A model generated the notes under the pieces. That model was given only the letters and a program-made list of their open reading frames with translations, searched no databases and was not told the DNA's origin. From Proteobacteria bacterium TMED61 (GTDB taxonomy: Bacteria; Pseudomonadota; Gammaproteobacteria; Arenicellales; UBA868): a stretch of DNA of 33,058 bases. A program made the translations under genes and the position numbers. Positions 23,357 through 31,611 of the stretch are shown in pieces (the stretch's first letter is position 1; every line of letters starts with the position of its first letter). The stretch spans positions 16,134 to 49,191 of the forward strand of contig NHDO01000076.1 in NCBI GenBank assembly GCA_002171735.1, written 5' to 3'.

Positions 23357-25096
23357 TTACTCGATGGCTGTTCTCACACGCATCTCGATCAGTCCCTGTG
23401 TGATGGGTGAAGCGACTCCCTGAGTTTTCGCTTCGATAAACGAGGGTCCTTCATGAGCCATCGCCTGTGAGATTGCTGAATTAATGTCACTTGGACAGGC
23501 AACCAGTTGTGAAAAAGCGCCTGCGGCATCAAATATCCGGTGGTACTCGACATCCCGTAATTGTGTCGCAATTTCTCTACCCCACATTGCTTTTTGTTGT
23601 TCTCGAATCATTCCCCACTGGGCATTGTTTGCGACAATCATGGTGACATTTACCTTGCGGTCGATGGCAGTCTCCATTGGCGTAAAGCCTGGAGCTAAAC
23701 CAAGGGATCCATCACCCGTGATCAAGACAACATTGGCGGTGGGCGCGGCCATCTGAATTGCTGTCGCAAAGGCAGGGCCGGTTCCCATCTGTTCCCACGG
23801 ACCTGGTGCAAAAACGCCTCCAATCTTATGTCCGTGAAAAGCCCAGAAATTAATAGCGATTTCAGCCCAGCAAGCGATGTCACCTCCGTCCAACACCAAG
23901 ATATCTTCTTCTCCAAGCGCGTTTAGAGTCTCAACGCAAAGTCTCAAGGGATGGATCGGTGCCACATCTGCATCCAAGATCTCTCGATAACTCTCAACAC
24001 TTGTTTCTCGGGATTGACGGATGCGTTGTAGCCACGCTTCGCCTTTTGGGTGGACATCACCGGTTTTTTCTAATGCCTCGAGAAATCCTTTGATATCGGA
24101 CACGATACGAACATCTGCCAGCATATTGCTGCTGAGTTCGCGGGATGTAGCATTAACTGAAACCAGGGTAGTGGCAGGGTTAAACAAAGGCGCAGTGCCA
24201 TGGTTAAGGGGAAACGCGAGTTTTTCTCCCAACATCAATATGACGTCACACTCCTCACTGACCAGTCGACTGCATGGATTCTGGTGATATTCCAGGAGGC
24301 CCATATGCATGGGATGGGTCACATCAACCGATTTAAGATGCGTAAAAGGTGTGAAGACTGGAATATTCTTCTTGACCGCGAAATCCATCACATCATCATT
24401 CGCCCCAGAGTGCCAGACATCCTGACCCGAGATAATGATTGGTTTTTGTGCCCCATTAAGCAGAGAAATAGCTTCCTCTAGATCGGTAGGATTAGGCCAA
24501 GGCTGGTGTACTTTTCGTCTTCCAGAGTCAAATCCTCTGACACCGGGCTCAGGCTTATCCTCAATCTGCGCCGTAAATAGAAAGTTGATTGGCACAGTGA
24601 GTTGTACCGGCCCCGTCGGGTGATTGCTGGCAATGTCGAAAGCTTTGTCAAAAAACCAGGGCATCCTTTGTGCTTCGTTAACTTCGACCGAGTACTTCGT
24701 CATACTCCGTACGACTTCGGCTTGTGGGAGTTCCTTAAACCCTTGATTGTCGAAGTGGTGAGTATTCGAGGACACGCCAATAAAAATGACGGGATCGCCG
24801 GCATAATGAGCTTCAGCCACCGCAGAGATGTAGTTGGTGAAGCCGCTGGGTTCGGCAACACAAACTGCGACTTCACGCTTGTATCGCGCTGTAGCGGCTG
24901 CGAGAAAGCCGGCTTCCATTTCGTTACGGGCTGCGATGACGTCTATTTCAAAATCCAGACATGCAATCAATAGCGGATTGGTAAATCCGCCGCAGAGCGT
25001 GAAAATCTGATTGATTCCCTTCGCCTTTATTGCTCTCGCAAGAAAGTGCCCACCAGATATTTTTCCTTCAGCAGCTTTACTAAGATCTTTTTGCAT
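23357..25096 (-). CDS. ThDP-dependent enzyme, acetolactate-synthase/lyase family
   Basis: This 579-residue thiamine-diphosphate enzyme has the usual three domains. The Pyr domain holds the catalytic Glu in ARNEMEAGFLAAATARY (E59; the preceding residue is Asn where many relatives have His). The central domain follows, then the PP domain with the ThDP/Mg motif ITGDGSLGLAPGFTPMETAIDRKVNVTMIVANNAQWGM. The family includes acetolactate synthase, benzaldehyde lyase and 2-hydroxyacyl-CoA lyase. It lacks the features I associate with sulfoacetaldehyde acetyltransferase. It is first of the series that continues with the methyltransferase, dioxygenase and sulfatase, and follows proW by 179 bases on the same strand. 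It may form or cleave a C-C bond in an aldehyde or 2-keto acid of that pathway. Substrate unknown. Confidence 0.86.
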   Translation of the reverse strand: MQKDLSKAAEGKISGGHFLARAIKAKGINQIFTLCGGFTNPLLIACLDFEIDVIAARNEMEAGFLAAATARYKREVAVCVAEPSGFTNYISAVAEAHYAGDPVIFIGVSSNTHHFDNQGFKELPQAEVVRSMTKYSVEVNEAQRMPWFFDKAFDIASNHPTGPVQLTVPINFLFTAQIEDKPEPGVRGFDSGRRKVHQPWPNPTDLEEAISLLNGAQKPIIISGQDVWHSGANDDVMDFAVKKNIPVFTPFTHLKSVDVTHPMHMGLLEYHQNPCSRLVSEECDVILMLGEKLAFPLNHGTAPLFNPATTLVSVNATSRELSSNMLADVRIVSDIKGFLEALEKTGDVHPKGEAWLQRIRQSRETSVESYREILDADVAPIHPLRLCVETLNALGEEDILVLDGGDIACWAEIAINFWAFHGHKIGGVFAPGPWEQMGTGPAFATAIQMAAPTANVVLITGDGSLGLAPGFTPMETAIDRKVNVTMIVANNAQWGMIREQQKAMWGREIATQLRDVEYHRIFDAAGAFSQLVACPSDINSAISQAMAHEGPSFIEAKTQGVASPITQGLIEMRVRTAIE

Positions 25097-25275
25097 CGTT
25101 AGAGGTGCGAGTGCACATTTAATCGGCCTATAGTCCTTGTATTTTCAAGCCTAAATTGGTTGTCCACATCAACCTGCAGGCGATGATCGCTATAACTTCG
25201 CCGTGATATCCATAGGGACCAGGGTGTCTGTCTACAATCAGCTTTGGCAGGGTGCTTGAAGGAGATCATTCTCAC

Positions 25276-26811
25276 TTAGACACGTTTTCGACGACCTTGG
25301 ACTATCCGATCCAAAATCATCGCGAGAAAAAGAATAGCGAAGCCTGCCAATAGCCCCTGACCCACATCCGCATATTGAAGAGCCTCAAGAACCTTTTCCC
25401 CGAGACCCTTTGCACCAATCAATGACGCAACGACAACCGTTAGCAGACTGAGAAGAATGGTCTGATTCATGCCTGCGCGGATCGACGGCGCGGCCAACGG
25501 CAAGTCAATGCGTGTCATCAGGTACCACTTGGAGGCTCCATAAGCGATCGCGGCTTCGCGGATCGATTCAGGAACACCGTTGAGTCCAAGTACCGTTAAA
25601 CGGACAGTTGGAGGCATACCGAATATCAGGCAAGTGACTACTGCCGCTGGTTTTCCTGCCCCAAAAAACAGAATGATTGGGATCATGTAAACGAATGCAG
25701 GCATGGTCTGCTGAAAATCGAGAATCGGTCTCACAATTGCATAGGCCCTTGGACGCCGCGCGCAGAATATGCCCAGCGGAATTCCAAGTCCGATCGCGAT
25801 TAATGCCGCAGTCCCTAGAAGCGCTAACGTTTGCATTGACAGAACCCAAAGACCGACGAGGCCGGTAATGGCTAGAAAGGCGGTCGTATAGATCGCCGCG
25901 CTTATCCCCGCCGACAGTGCAGTGAGCGCAATAATGAAACTGGATACCACGATCCAAGGTGTCTGCGTGAATACTGCTTCGAGAAAATCAAGAACTGATC
26001 GAATGCTGAAACTGATTCCATCCCAGAAACCTTCCCCACGAGTGTTCAGAGATTCAAATACCACCTCAATGCCCTTGATGGCGCCCATACGTATCTCGGG
26101 GATGGTTGGGAAGACCTGTAGAAATGGGATTGCGCCGCTCGTTCCGAAGTGAGCAACACTAGCCGCGTAAACCAGCACTACAAATAGACCAGACAATGTG
26201 AGCCGGACGAAGCTAATTCCCGATTTAAGAGACCTGTCTGATAACCACTCGGAAAATCTTGCCTCCAGAGCAGGGTTCGCAAGAACACCCTGAATCCCTT
26301 TAACCAGAAACAGCAAGCCAAGACCCAAAACGATAACCCAGATCCTGGATTCCTCAATTTGGGCAAATTCTATGAGGGACTGTCGGACAATCTCTTCCAG
26401 ACCTTCAATATTTCTGTTGTAGGCATCCACTTTGTCCGAGCTGTTTTCAATGGCCGCTTCCAGTTGAGTTCGCCGGAGCTTCAGCTGCAACTCCATCTGA
26501 GCGATCCGTTGCGAAACTTCCGCTGTCATATCGCCCCAGCCACCACGCACAATTTGCGCAAGCGCAAATGCTTCTAGGACGGTAAACGGAAGGCCCCATT
26601 TCCATAATCCCCGGAAACCGAACCATATGGGTCCAAAAATTACTGCGGCCCAGTTAAAGGTCAGCGTAAACCCGGATTTGTTACCGATCCGAGTAAACTG
26701 CGCGTCATAGTATCGACCGTTTGACCCAGAAAACTCTTCGACCAAGTCCTTGAGATCCAGATCATCGCTTTTTGTCTGGCCCTCCAACTGATACTTGGCG
26801 GAGCCCGTCAT
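25276..26811 (-). CDS. proW: ProW-like betaine ABC permease with DUF2628-like N-terminal extension
   Basis: This is a 511-residue inner-membrane permease. The C-terminal part (about residues 300-500) is a normal ProW/OpuAB domain: LLGTAALIAIGLGIPLGIFCAR, MPAFVYMIPIILFFGAG, and the EAA loop REAAIAYGASKWYLMTRIDLPLAAPS. The N-terminal part is unusual. Residues about 35-85 contain YYDAQFTRIGNKSGFTLTFNWAAVIFGPIWFGFRGLWK, resembling the small DUF2628 membrane module. It is followed by a predicted coiled coil (EVSQRIAQMELQLKLRRTQLEAAIENSSDKVDAYNRNIEGLEE) and another membrane helix. Typical ProW proteins are about 350 residues, so this is a fusion or extended form. Its ATG overlaps the proV stop by four bases (ATGA), so the two are translated together. 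Confidence 0.93.
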   Translation of the reverse strand: MTGSAKYQLEGQTKSDDLDLKDLVEEFSGSNGRYYDAQFTRIGNKSGFTLTFNWAAVIFGPIWFGFRGLWKWGLPFTVLEAFALAQIVRGGWGDMTAEVSQRIAQMELQLKLRRTQLEAAIENSSDKVDAYNRNIEGLEEIVRQSLIEFAQIEESRIWVIVLGLGLLFLVKGIQGVLANPALEARFSEWLSDRSLKSGISFVRLTLSGLFVVLVYAASVAHFGTSGAIPFLQVFPTIPEIRMGAIKGIEVVFESLNTRGEGFWDGISFSIRSVLDFLEAVFTQTPWIVVSSFIIALTALSAGISAAIYTTAFLAITGLVGLWVLSMQTLALLGTAALIAIGLGIPLGIFCARRPRAYAIVRPILDFQQTMPAFVYMIPIILFFGAGKPAAVVTCLIFGMPPTVRLTVLGLNGVPESIREAAIAYGASKWYLMTRIDLPLAAPSIRAGMNQTILLSLLTVVVASLIGAKGLGEKVLEALQYADVGQGLLAGFAILFLAMILDRIVQGRRKRV

Positions 26812-27881
26812 GATGTCTCGGCTCCCTCTATAACTGTTCTGAGGAGATCCTCTCGAGTAACGACCCCAACTTCCCGACCTTCGTTGTCTGCGACGAGTAG
26901 TGGCCGATCTGATGAGATGGCGCTGTTGATGAGTTCGCCAAGGTGAGCATCGTGATCGAATTGTTGAAGCCCTTCAGGAAGCGGTCCGTGTGCTTGTTCA
27001 AATGACTCTATTGATTGCATCACAGCATGAGCACGTACCACCTTGAGTCGTGAAATCCCTGAAACAAAGTCTGCTACATACTCATCTGCGGGGTTCAACA
27101 CGATTTCTTCAGGAGTTCCTATCTGAACGATTCGCCCATCGCGCATAATTGCTATTCGGTTTCCGATTCGAACCGCCTCGTCAAGATCGTGAGTGATAAA
27201 AACCGTAGTCCTCTTCATTACTGACGCTAATTGCATGAATTCGTCTTGCAATTGACGGCGAATAAGCGGATCCAAGGCGCTAAATGGCTCATCCATCAGC
27301 AATATCTCTGCGTCTACCGCGAGTGCGCGGGCCAATCCAACCCGCTGCTGCATTCCTCCAGAAAGTTCATGAGCGAACTTATTGCCCCAACCTGTCAGCT
27401 CGACCATGTCAAGAATCTTTTCAGCAGTAGCCCTCCTTTTATTTTTCGGAATCTTGCGAATTTCCAACGGCATCGCGATATTGTCGAGCACGGACCTATG
27501 CGGAACGAGCGCAAAGTTCTGAAACACCATTGCGATATGGGTGTTTCGGTAACGTCGCAACTCGTCGTCCGAGAACGCCAGCACATCGTTGCCGTTGACA
27601 ATGATCCTGCCCTTTGTTGGTTCCAAAAGACGATTGATGTGTCGGACGAGCGTCGACTTGCCGCTGCCCGAAAGCCCCATAATGCAGAAAATTTCGCCGC
27701 GGTTAATCTGCAGGTCGACATCTGCGACCCCGATTACACAGTCGTATTGCTCTAAGACCTGTTGCTTCGTAATGTCGTCTTTCTCGATCGCCGCCATCGC
27801 CTCGATAGCGCGATCCCCAAAGATCTTCCATACACCTTCGATTTGGATTGCGGTCGAACTTGAGTCGGATGTTTGATTCAT
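26808..27881 (-). CDS. proV: ProV-like betaine ABC transporter ATPase
   Basis: This 357-residue cytoplasmic ATPase energises uptake of glycine betaine or related compounds. It has the ProV-specific N-terminus (IEGVWKIFGDRAIEAM...DITKQQVLEQYDCVIGVADVDL), Walker A GLSGSGKSTLVRHINRL, Q-loop MVFQNFALVPHRSVLDN, signature ELSGGMQQRVGLARAL, Walker B ILLMDEPFSALDP and the switch His in FITHDLDEAVRIG. The C-terminal tail holds one CBS-like strand (NEGREVGVVTREDLLRTVIEG), shorter than the paired CBS domains of osmosensing ProV, so osmotic gating may be weaker and a catabolic uptake role likelier. It follows proX by 114 bases containing a strong hairpin. Start ATG 27881. Confidence 0.95.
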   Translation of the reverse strand: MNQTSDSSSTAIQIEGVWKIFGDRAIEAMAAIEKDDITKQQVLEQYDCVIGVADVDLQINRGEIFCIMGLSGSGKSTLVRHINRLLEPTKGRIIVNGNDVLAFSDDELRRYRNTHIAMVFQNFALVPHRSVLDNIAMPLEIRKIPKNKRRATAEKILDMVELTGWGNKFAHELSGGMQQRVGLARALAVDAEILLMDEPFSALDPLIRRQLQDEFMQLASVMKRTTVFITHDLDEAVRIGNRIAIMRDGRIVQIGTPEEIVLNPADEYVADFVSGISRLKVVRAHAVMQSIESFEQAHGPLPEGLQQFDHDAHLGELINSAISSDRPLLVADNEGREVGVVTREDLLRTVIEGAETS

Positions 27882-27945
27882 TACGAACTTGTGAGTGGTT
27901 GTGACTATGGAAGCCCAGACTTCTCTAATTAGGGGCCATAGAAAC

Positions 27946-27973
27946 CTGTCCCCGGGGTTTCCCCCGAGGACAG
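27946..27973 (-). promoter_or_regulatory. Strong hairpin with GAAA tetraloop between proX and proV
   Basis: Read as minus-strand RNA, the arms CTGTCCTCGGGG and CCCCGGGGACAG enclose a GAAA (GNRA) loop, giving 12 continuous pairs including one G-U wobble. On the plus strand the same position would be a C-A mismatch, so the structure is best formed by the proX-proV transcript. No U-run follows, so it is more likely an RNA-stability or attenuation element than a full terminator. It would favour higher levels of binding protein than of ATPase/permease. Confidence 0.75.
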
Positions 27974-27995
27974 CGTCAAAGATTACATCGTGAGT

Positions 27996-28970
27996 CTACA
28001 GTCCGAACCAGCTATCGACGCGCTCTGGATTCGCGGCGATCCACTCAGAGATCATTGCACGCGGATCCTTTTTAGCTCCCGCTATCTCATAAGCCCAGCG
28101 GGTTACAGTATCAATGTCTAACTGAATGTTAGCCATCAGTTCGGCCACCAAAGGCGCCTTAGTTTCGAGCGCCCTGGCCCAGCCAATTTGAATCTGCTTA
28201 GGTGCGCTGGCACAGGTAATCTTTGAGTTTTCATACCAGTCGGGATCCACGTCCTGCGTGATCTGGTTCCAGCAGCCTTTTCCATCATTTGCGGGCTCTT
28301 CAAGCTGAACCAAGCCAAATGCATCCCAAACCCAATCGGGCTTCCAGCAATAACCAACGTAACCCTTGCCGTTTTCGACCGCCTCTCTCAGAGCGGCATA
28401 GTGCGCGCCAGGAGCCATCCGAATCCATTCGTTGTTACCCAGAAGCCCATAGTCGCGGGTTTTGATCATGTTTTCGTTAGTCGCAATCCAGCCTGACCGA
28501 CCAATCCAAATGTCACCTTTTCCGTTGCCATCATGATCGATGGTTTTGGCTACTTCTGGACGGGCTAAATCATAAATTGTTTTAACATTGTGTTGGTCTG
28601 CCCAGGCTTTCGGGGCACAGAATCCACTGCTACCAATGTAATGTTTTTCGCTAATCGCGACCGTACCTTTTTCATGAACGTACTTTTGTACAAAAGCGCT
28701 CTGATTGGGCAGCCAGATATCAACATGAATATCAAAATCTCCACTGTCCAGGCCTGCATAAGCTGCCGCATTATCGGCAGGCTTAACTTCCGTTTTGTAC
28801 CCAAGGCGTTCTTCGATTAAGACCACAAGCAGAGCCTCGATCGCCTGAAAAGATGGATATGGGCTATGGTTCATTCGGATCGTCTCGGCGGCAATCGCTG
28901 ATGTTCCCGAGACAGCTAGAAAGCCCAAAGCAACCAGGCCACTGACCAAACGTTTGTTGAGCGTTTTCAT
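27996..28970 (-). CDS. proX: ProX-like periplasmic glycine betaine/quaternary amine binding protein
   Basis: This protein of about 324 residues starts at the ATG at 28970, preceded by CGGAGGTG; the track's TTG at 29003 is inside the leader region. The N-terminus is a clear Sec signal peptide (MKTLNKRLVSGLVALGFLAVSGTSAIAAET, cleavage probably after AIA or IAA). The mature part has ProX/OpuAC features: IRMNHSPYPSFQAIEALL, SGDFDIHVDIWLPNQ, and several Trp/Tyr candidates for a cation-binding aromatic cage (GYCWKPDWVWDAFG, DPDWYENS). The ligand is a quaternary or zwitterionic amine. The exact one is not fixed by sequence. It is the first gene of the proX-proV-proW operon, and the divergent LysR regulator gene starts 217 bases away, probably controlling it. 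Confidence 0.94.
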   Translation of the reverse strand: MKTLNKRLVSGLVALGFLAVSGTSAIAAETIRMNHSPYPSFQAIEALLVVLIEERLGYKTEVKPADNAAAYAGLDSGDFDIHVDIWLPNQSAFVQKYVHEKGTVAISEKHYIGSSGFCAPKAWADQHNVKTIYDLARPEVAKTIDHDGNGKGDIWIGRSGWIATNENMIKTRDYGLLGNNEWIRMAPGAHYAALREAVENGKGYVGYCWKPDWVWDAFGLVQLEEPANDGKGCWNQITQDVDPDWYENSKITCASAPKQIQIGWARALETKAPLVAELMANIQLDIDTVTRWAYEIAGAKKDPRAMISEWIAANPERVDSWFGL

Positions 28971-29107
28971 TTCACACCTCCGTAAATAAATAAATGTATT
29001 CAAAGACTATCCTGCCTGAGTTGTTTTAATTTTTGACTGGATAACCTTTCTGATCCGCTATGTCTTTGTCGTATTTCTTGGTGCCGAAGAGACCTCCATT
29101 AAGTTAC

Positions 29108-29135
29108 TTGTCAAAGTTAATGAATACGCTAACAT
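29108..29135 (+). promoter_or_regulatory. Candidate sigma-70 promoter for the LysR-type gene
   Basis: TTGTCA (-35, 5 of 6 matches to consensus) is followed after 16 bases by TAACAT (-10, 4 of 6). The predicted start is near 29142, about 46 bases before the ATG. The surrounding region between this gene and proX is very AT-rich. Divergent LysR/target layout makes this a natural control region, but no T-N11-A site is claimed. Confidence 0.4.
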
Positions 29136-29187
29136 AACAACTATTACTTTTAATGAATAATATCCATAACATCAAAGGTATATAAAG

Positions 29188-30120
29188 ATGGATCTTACCA
29201 ATCACCAGTTGAGAGCCGTTCTGAAAATTGCTGAGAAAGGGAATATTTCCCATGCAGCAAGTGCTCTTGATTTGTCTCAGCCAGGCCTCAGCCGGCTACT
29301 CAATCAGGTGGAACAGAATCTAGACGCGCGACTTTTTGACAGATCGGGACGAGGGGTTCAGTTAACAGAGGTTGGCAAGATTTTCTGTGAGCACAGTAGA
29401 GAAATATTGTCGCGGCATGAATTAATTAGGGGAAACATTCAGGATCTCGGGGATCAGCTTGCTGGTAGCGTGCGGATAGTGATGCCACATACTGCGGGCG
29501 TTGTACTCTTTATCCCACTAATGAATCATTTTCGGGAACATCACCCCAATGTAGCCTTAAAGATAATGCCCGCCTTCAATCTTCACATTCCTCAGTACCT
29601 CAACTCGGGTACTGCCGATATCGGCCTAATTTCATATCCACATGGACTTTCCGGGTTGAGCGCGAGTCCTCTGATGACTGAGGCTTTATATTTCATTGGA
29701 GACTGCGCAGACATACCTAGAAGTAAACAGAGAATCACGCTCGCAGAGGCGGTCCGCCATCCTTTGTTGCTACCGTCCGTCAGTCACAGCTATCGGTTCT
29801 ATATCGATAATGCGTTGGCGGAGCACAACCTTCGTATAGATTCCTTATTGGAGATCGATTCGGAAGACGCAACTATCCAGATGCTGAAAGAGGGCCAAGG
29901 GTTTTCAATCATCCCTTACTCAATGGCCCAGCGTGAGGTTGATGATGGCAAGCTCGCTGCCTGTCTCGTCACTGATCCAGTTATTTCAAGAACCTTTTTT
30001 ATTGCCACTGCATCAAATCGTCCGCAGACTCGACTTGTCCGGTCGGTTACTGACGAGTTAGTGTCGGTAGTGGAGCAGAACCTAGAGCGCGGGCGCTGGA
30101 CCCTTGCAGCGGATAGCTAA
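29188..30120 (+). CDS. LysR-family transcriptional regulator
   Basis: This is a 310-residue regulator. The N-terminal winged HTH is textbook: NHQLRAVLKIAEKGNISHAASALDLSQPGLSRLLNQVEQNLDARLFDRSGRGVQLTEVGK. The C-terminal effector domain is of the periplasmic-binding type (GSVRIVMPHTAGVVLFIPLMNHFREHHPNVALKI...IGLISYPHG). It is divergent from proX with an AT-rich shared region, the standard layout for a LysR regulator controlling its neighbour. The coinducer might be the imported amine or a catabolite. It could also act on the ligase and dehydrogenase genes that follow it on the same strand. Start ATG 29188. Confidence 0.95.
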   Translation: MDLTNHQLRAVLKIAEKGNISHAASALDLSQPGLSRLLNQVEQNLDARLFDRSGRGVQLTEVGKIFCEHSREILSRHELIRGNIQDLGDQLAGSVRIVMPHTAGVVLFIPLMNHFREHHPNVALKIMPAFNLHIPQYLNSGTADIGLISYPHGLSGLSASPLMTEALYFIGDCADIPRSKQRITLAEAVRHPLLLPSVSHSYRFYIDNALAEHNLRIDSLLEIDSEDATIQMLKEGQGFSIIPYSMAQREVDDGKLAACLVTDPVISRTFFIATASNRPQTRLVRSVTDELVSVVEQNLERGRWTLAADS

Positions 30121-30181
30121 CCTTTAACTGACAGGCTACGACAATGAGCAGTAACCGGAAAGAACCCGAGGTCCAGACGAT

Positions 30182-31549
30182 ATGAATAGCGGCATGATGA
30201 GCGTTGAACAACTGACACAAGCTGTTGAGGAGGGCAGTATCGATACGGTATTGGCCTGCCAGGTCGACATGCAGGGCCGTTTGATGGGCAAGCGTTTTCA
30301 GGCCGAATTCTTTCTTGACAGCGCCATTGACGAAACCCATAGCTGCAATTACTTGCAGGCCACGGACATGGAAATGGAAACCGTGGAGGGCTACAAGGCC
30401 ACCAGTTGGGAAGCGGGTTATGGCGACTACGTCATGAAACCTGATCTCGCGACCTTGCGCAGACTGCCCTGGCTGGAAGGAACAGCGCTAGTACTTTGCG
30501 ACGTTCTTGATCATCACACCCATGAAGAAGTGCCCCATTCGCCCCGAGCTGTACTGAGACGGCAGGTACGGCGTTTGGCAGATGCAGGCCTGAAGGCCTT
30601 CATGGCAACCGAACTTGAGTTTTACCTGTTCGATGACAGCTTTCAATCTGCCTTCAGGAGCGGCTACCGAGGCTTGACGACTGCCAGTCATTACAACGAG
30701 GACTATCACATCTTCCAGACTACCAAGGAAGAAGAAGTCATGCGGTCTATCCGCATTGGTCTGCAGGGCGCTGGCGTGCCGGTCGAGAACAGTAAGGGTG
30801 AGGCCTGTGCCGGTCAGGAGGAGATCAACGTTCGCTATGCCGAAGCGCTGGAGATGGCGGATCGGCACGTAATCGTGAAGAACGCCTGCAAGGAGATAGC
30901 CTGGCAAAAGGGTCGTTCGGTGACCTTTATGGCCAAGTGGGACTACGATCACGCCGGTAATTCGAGCCATATACATCAATCGCTCAGAAGTCTCGATGGT
31001 GGGCCCGTATTCCACGACCCCGACTCAGCGCATGGTATGTCGGAAGCCATGCGCCAGTATCTTGCCGGGCTGCTTGGGCATGCCGATGAGATTACCTATT
31101 TTCTGGCGCCCAACATTAACTCCTACAAGCGATTTCAAACGGGCACCTTCGCGCCCACCAAAGCGGTCTGGAGTCTTGATAACCGCACCGCCGGTTACCG
31201 CGTGTGCGCCGCCGACACATCAAACGTGCGGATCGAATGCCGGGTCGGTGGGGCGGACCTTAATCCTTACCTCGCTCTAGCGTCACAAATCGCTGCTGGG
31301 CTGGACGGTATCGAAAACAAAGCAACTCTTGAAAGTGAATTTGTCGGCGATGCGTACGGTGGTCAGGGTCGCTATATTCCCGCCACCCTGCGGGACGCAA
31401 CCCGGGCATTGGATGAGTCGGCACTGCTTCGCCGCGCCTTTGGCGATGATGTTGTCGATCACTACGTGCACGCGGCGCGTTATGAACAACTCGAGTACGA
31501 TCGACGGGTGACGGATTGGGAAATATTCCGCGGTTTCGAGCGGGCCTGA
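30182..31549 (+). CDS. Glutamine-synthetase-family gamma-glutamyl ligase, PuuA-like
   Basis: This 455-residue protein is a second, quite different glutamine-synthetase-superfamily protein. It has TLACQVDMQGRLMGKR-type PuuA N-terminus (VLACQVDMQGRLMGKR), the acid motif MATELEFYLF, GQEEINVRYAEALEMAD, the ATP site FMAKWDYDHAGNSSHIHQSL, NINSYKRFQ, and ECRVGGADLNPYLALASQ. Such enzymes gamma-glutamylate amines like putrescine or ethanolamine. The SYKR motif and GADLNPY motif are intact, unlike the Region A ligase. It lies 61 bases after the LysR gene and 62 before the tartrate-type dehydrogenase gene. GC-rich codons (38/60 in the sampled line) contrast with the LysR gene. Exact amine unknown. Confidence 0.9.
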   Translation: MNSGMMSVEQLTQAVEEGSIDTVLACQVDMQGRLMGKRFQAEFFLDSAIDETHSCNYLQATDMEMETVEGYKATSWEAGYGDYVMKPDLATLRRLPWLEGTALVLCDVLDHHTHEEVPHSPRAVLRRQVRRLADAGLKAFMATELEFYLFDDSFQSAFRSGYRGLTTASHYNEDYHIFQTTKEEEVMRSIRIGLQGAGVPVENSKGEACAGQEEINVRYAEALEMADRHVIVKNACKEIAWQKGRSVTFMAKWDYDHAGNSSHIHQSLRSLDGGPVFHDPDSAHGMSEAMRQYLAGLLGHADEITYFLAPNINSYKRFQTGTFAPTKAVWSLDNRTAGYRVCAADTSNVRIECRVGGADLNPYLALASQIAAGLDGIENKATLESEFVGDAYGGQGRYIPATLRDATRALDESALLRRAFGDDVVDHYVHAARYEQLEYDRRVTDWEIFRGFERA

Positions 31550-31611
31550 ACAAGCCGGCGCAACTTTGTTTTTCTCCTTTAATCCCGATTTGATCGATAT
31601 TTGCGTGCATC

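Noticed and set aside
25097-25275. Promoter for the ThDP gene, starting from a TTGAAA on the minus strand
   Set aside because: No acceptable -10 box lies at proper spacing, so I do not list it as a feature; a promoter may still be there.
30488-31015. Minus-strand 175-aa ORF
   Set aside because: Antisense to the PuuA-like ligase, no motifs.
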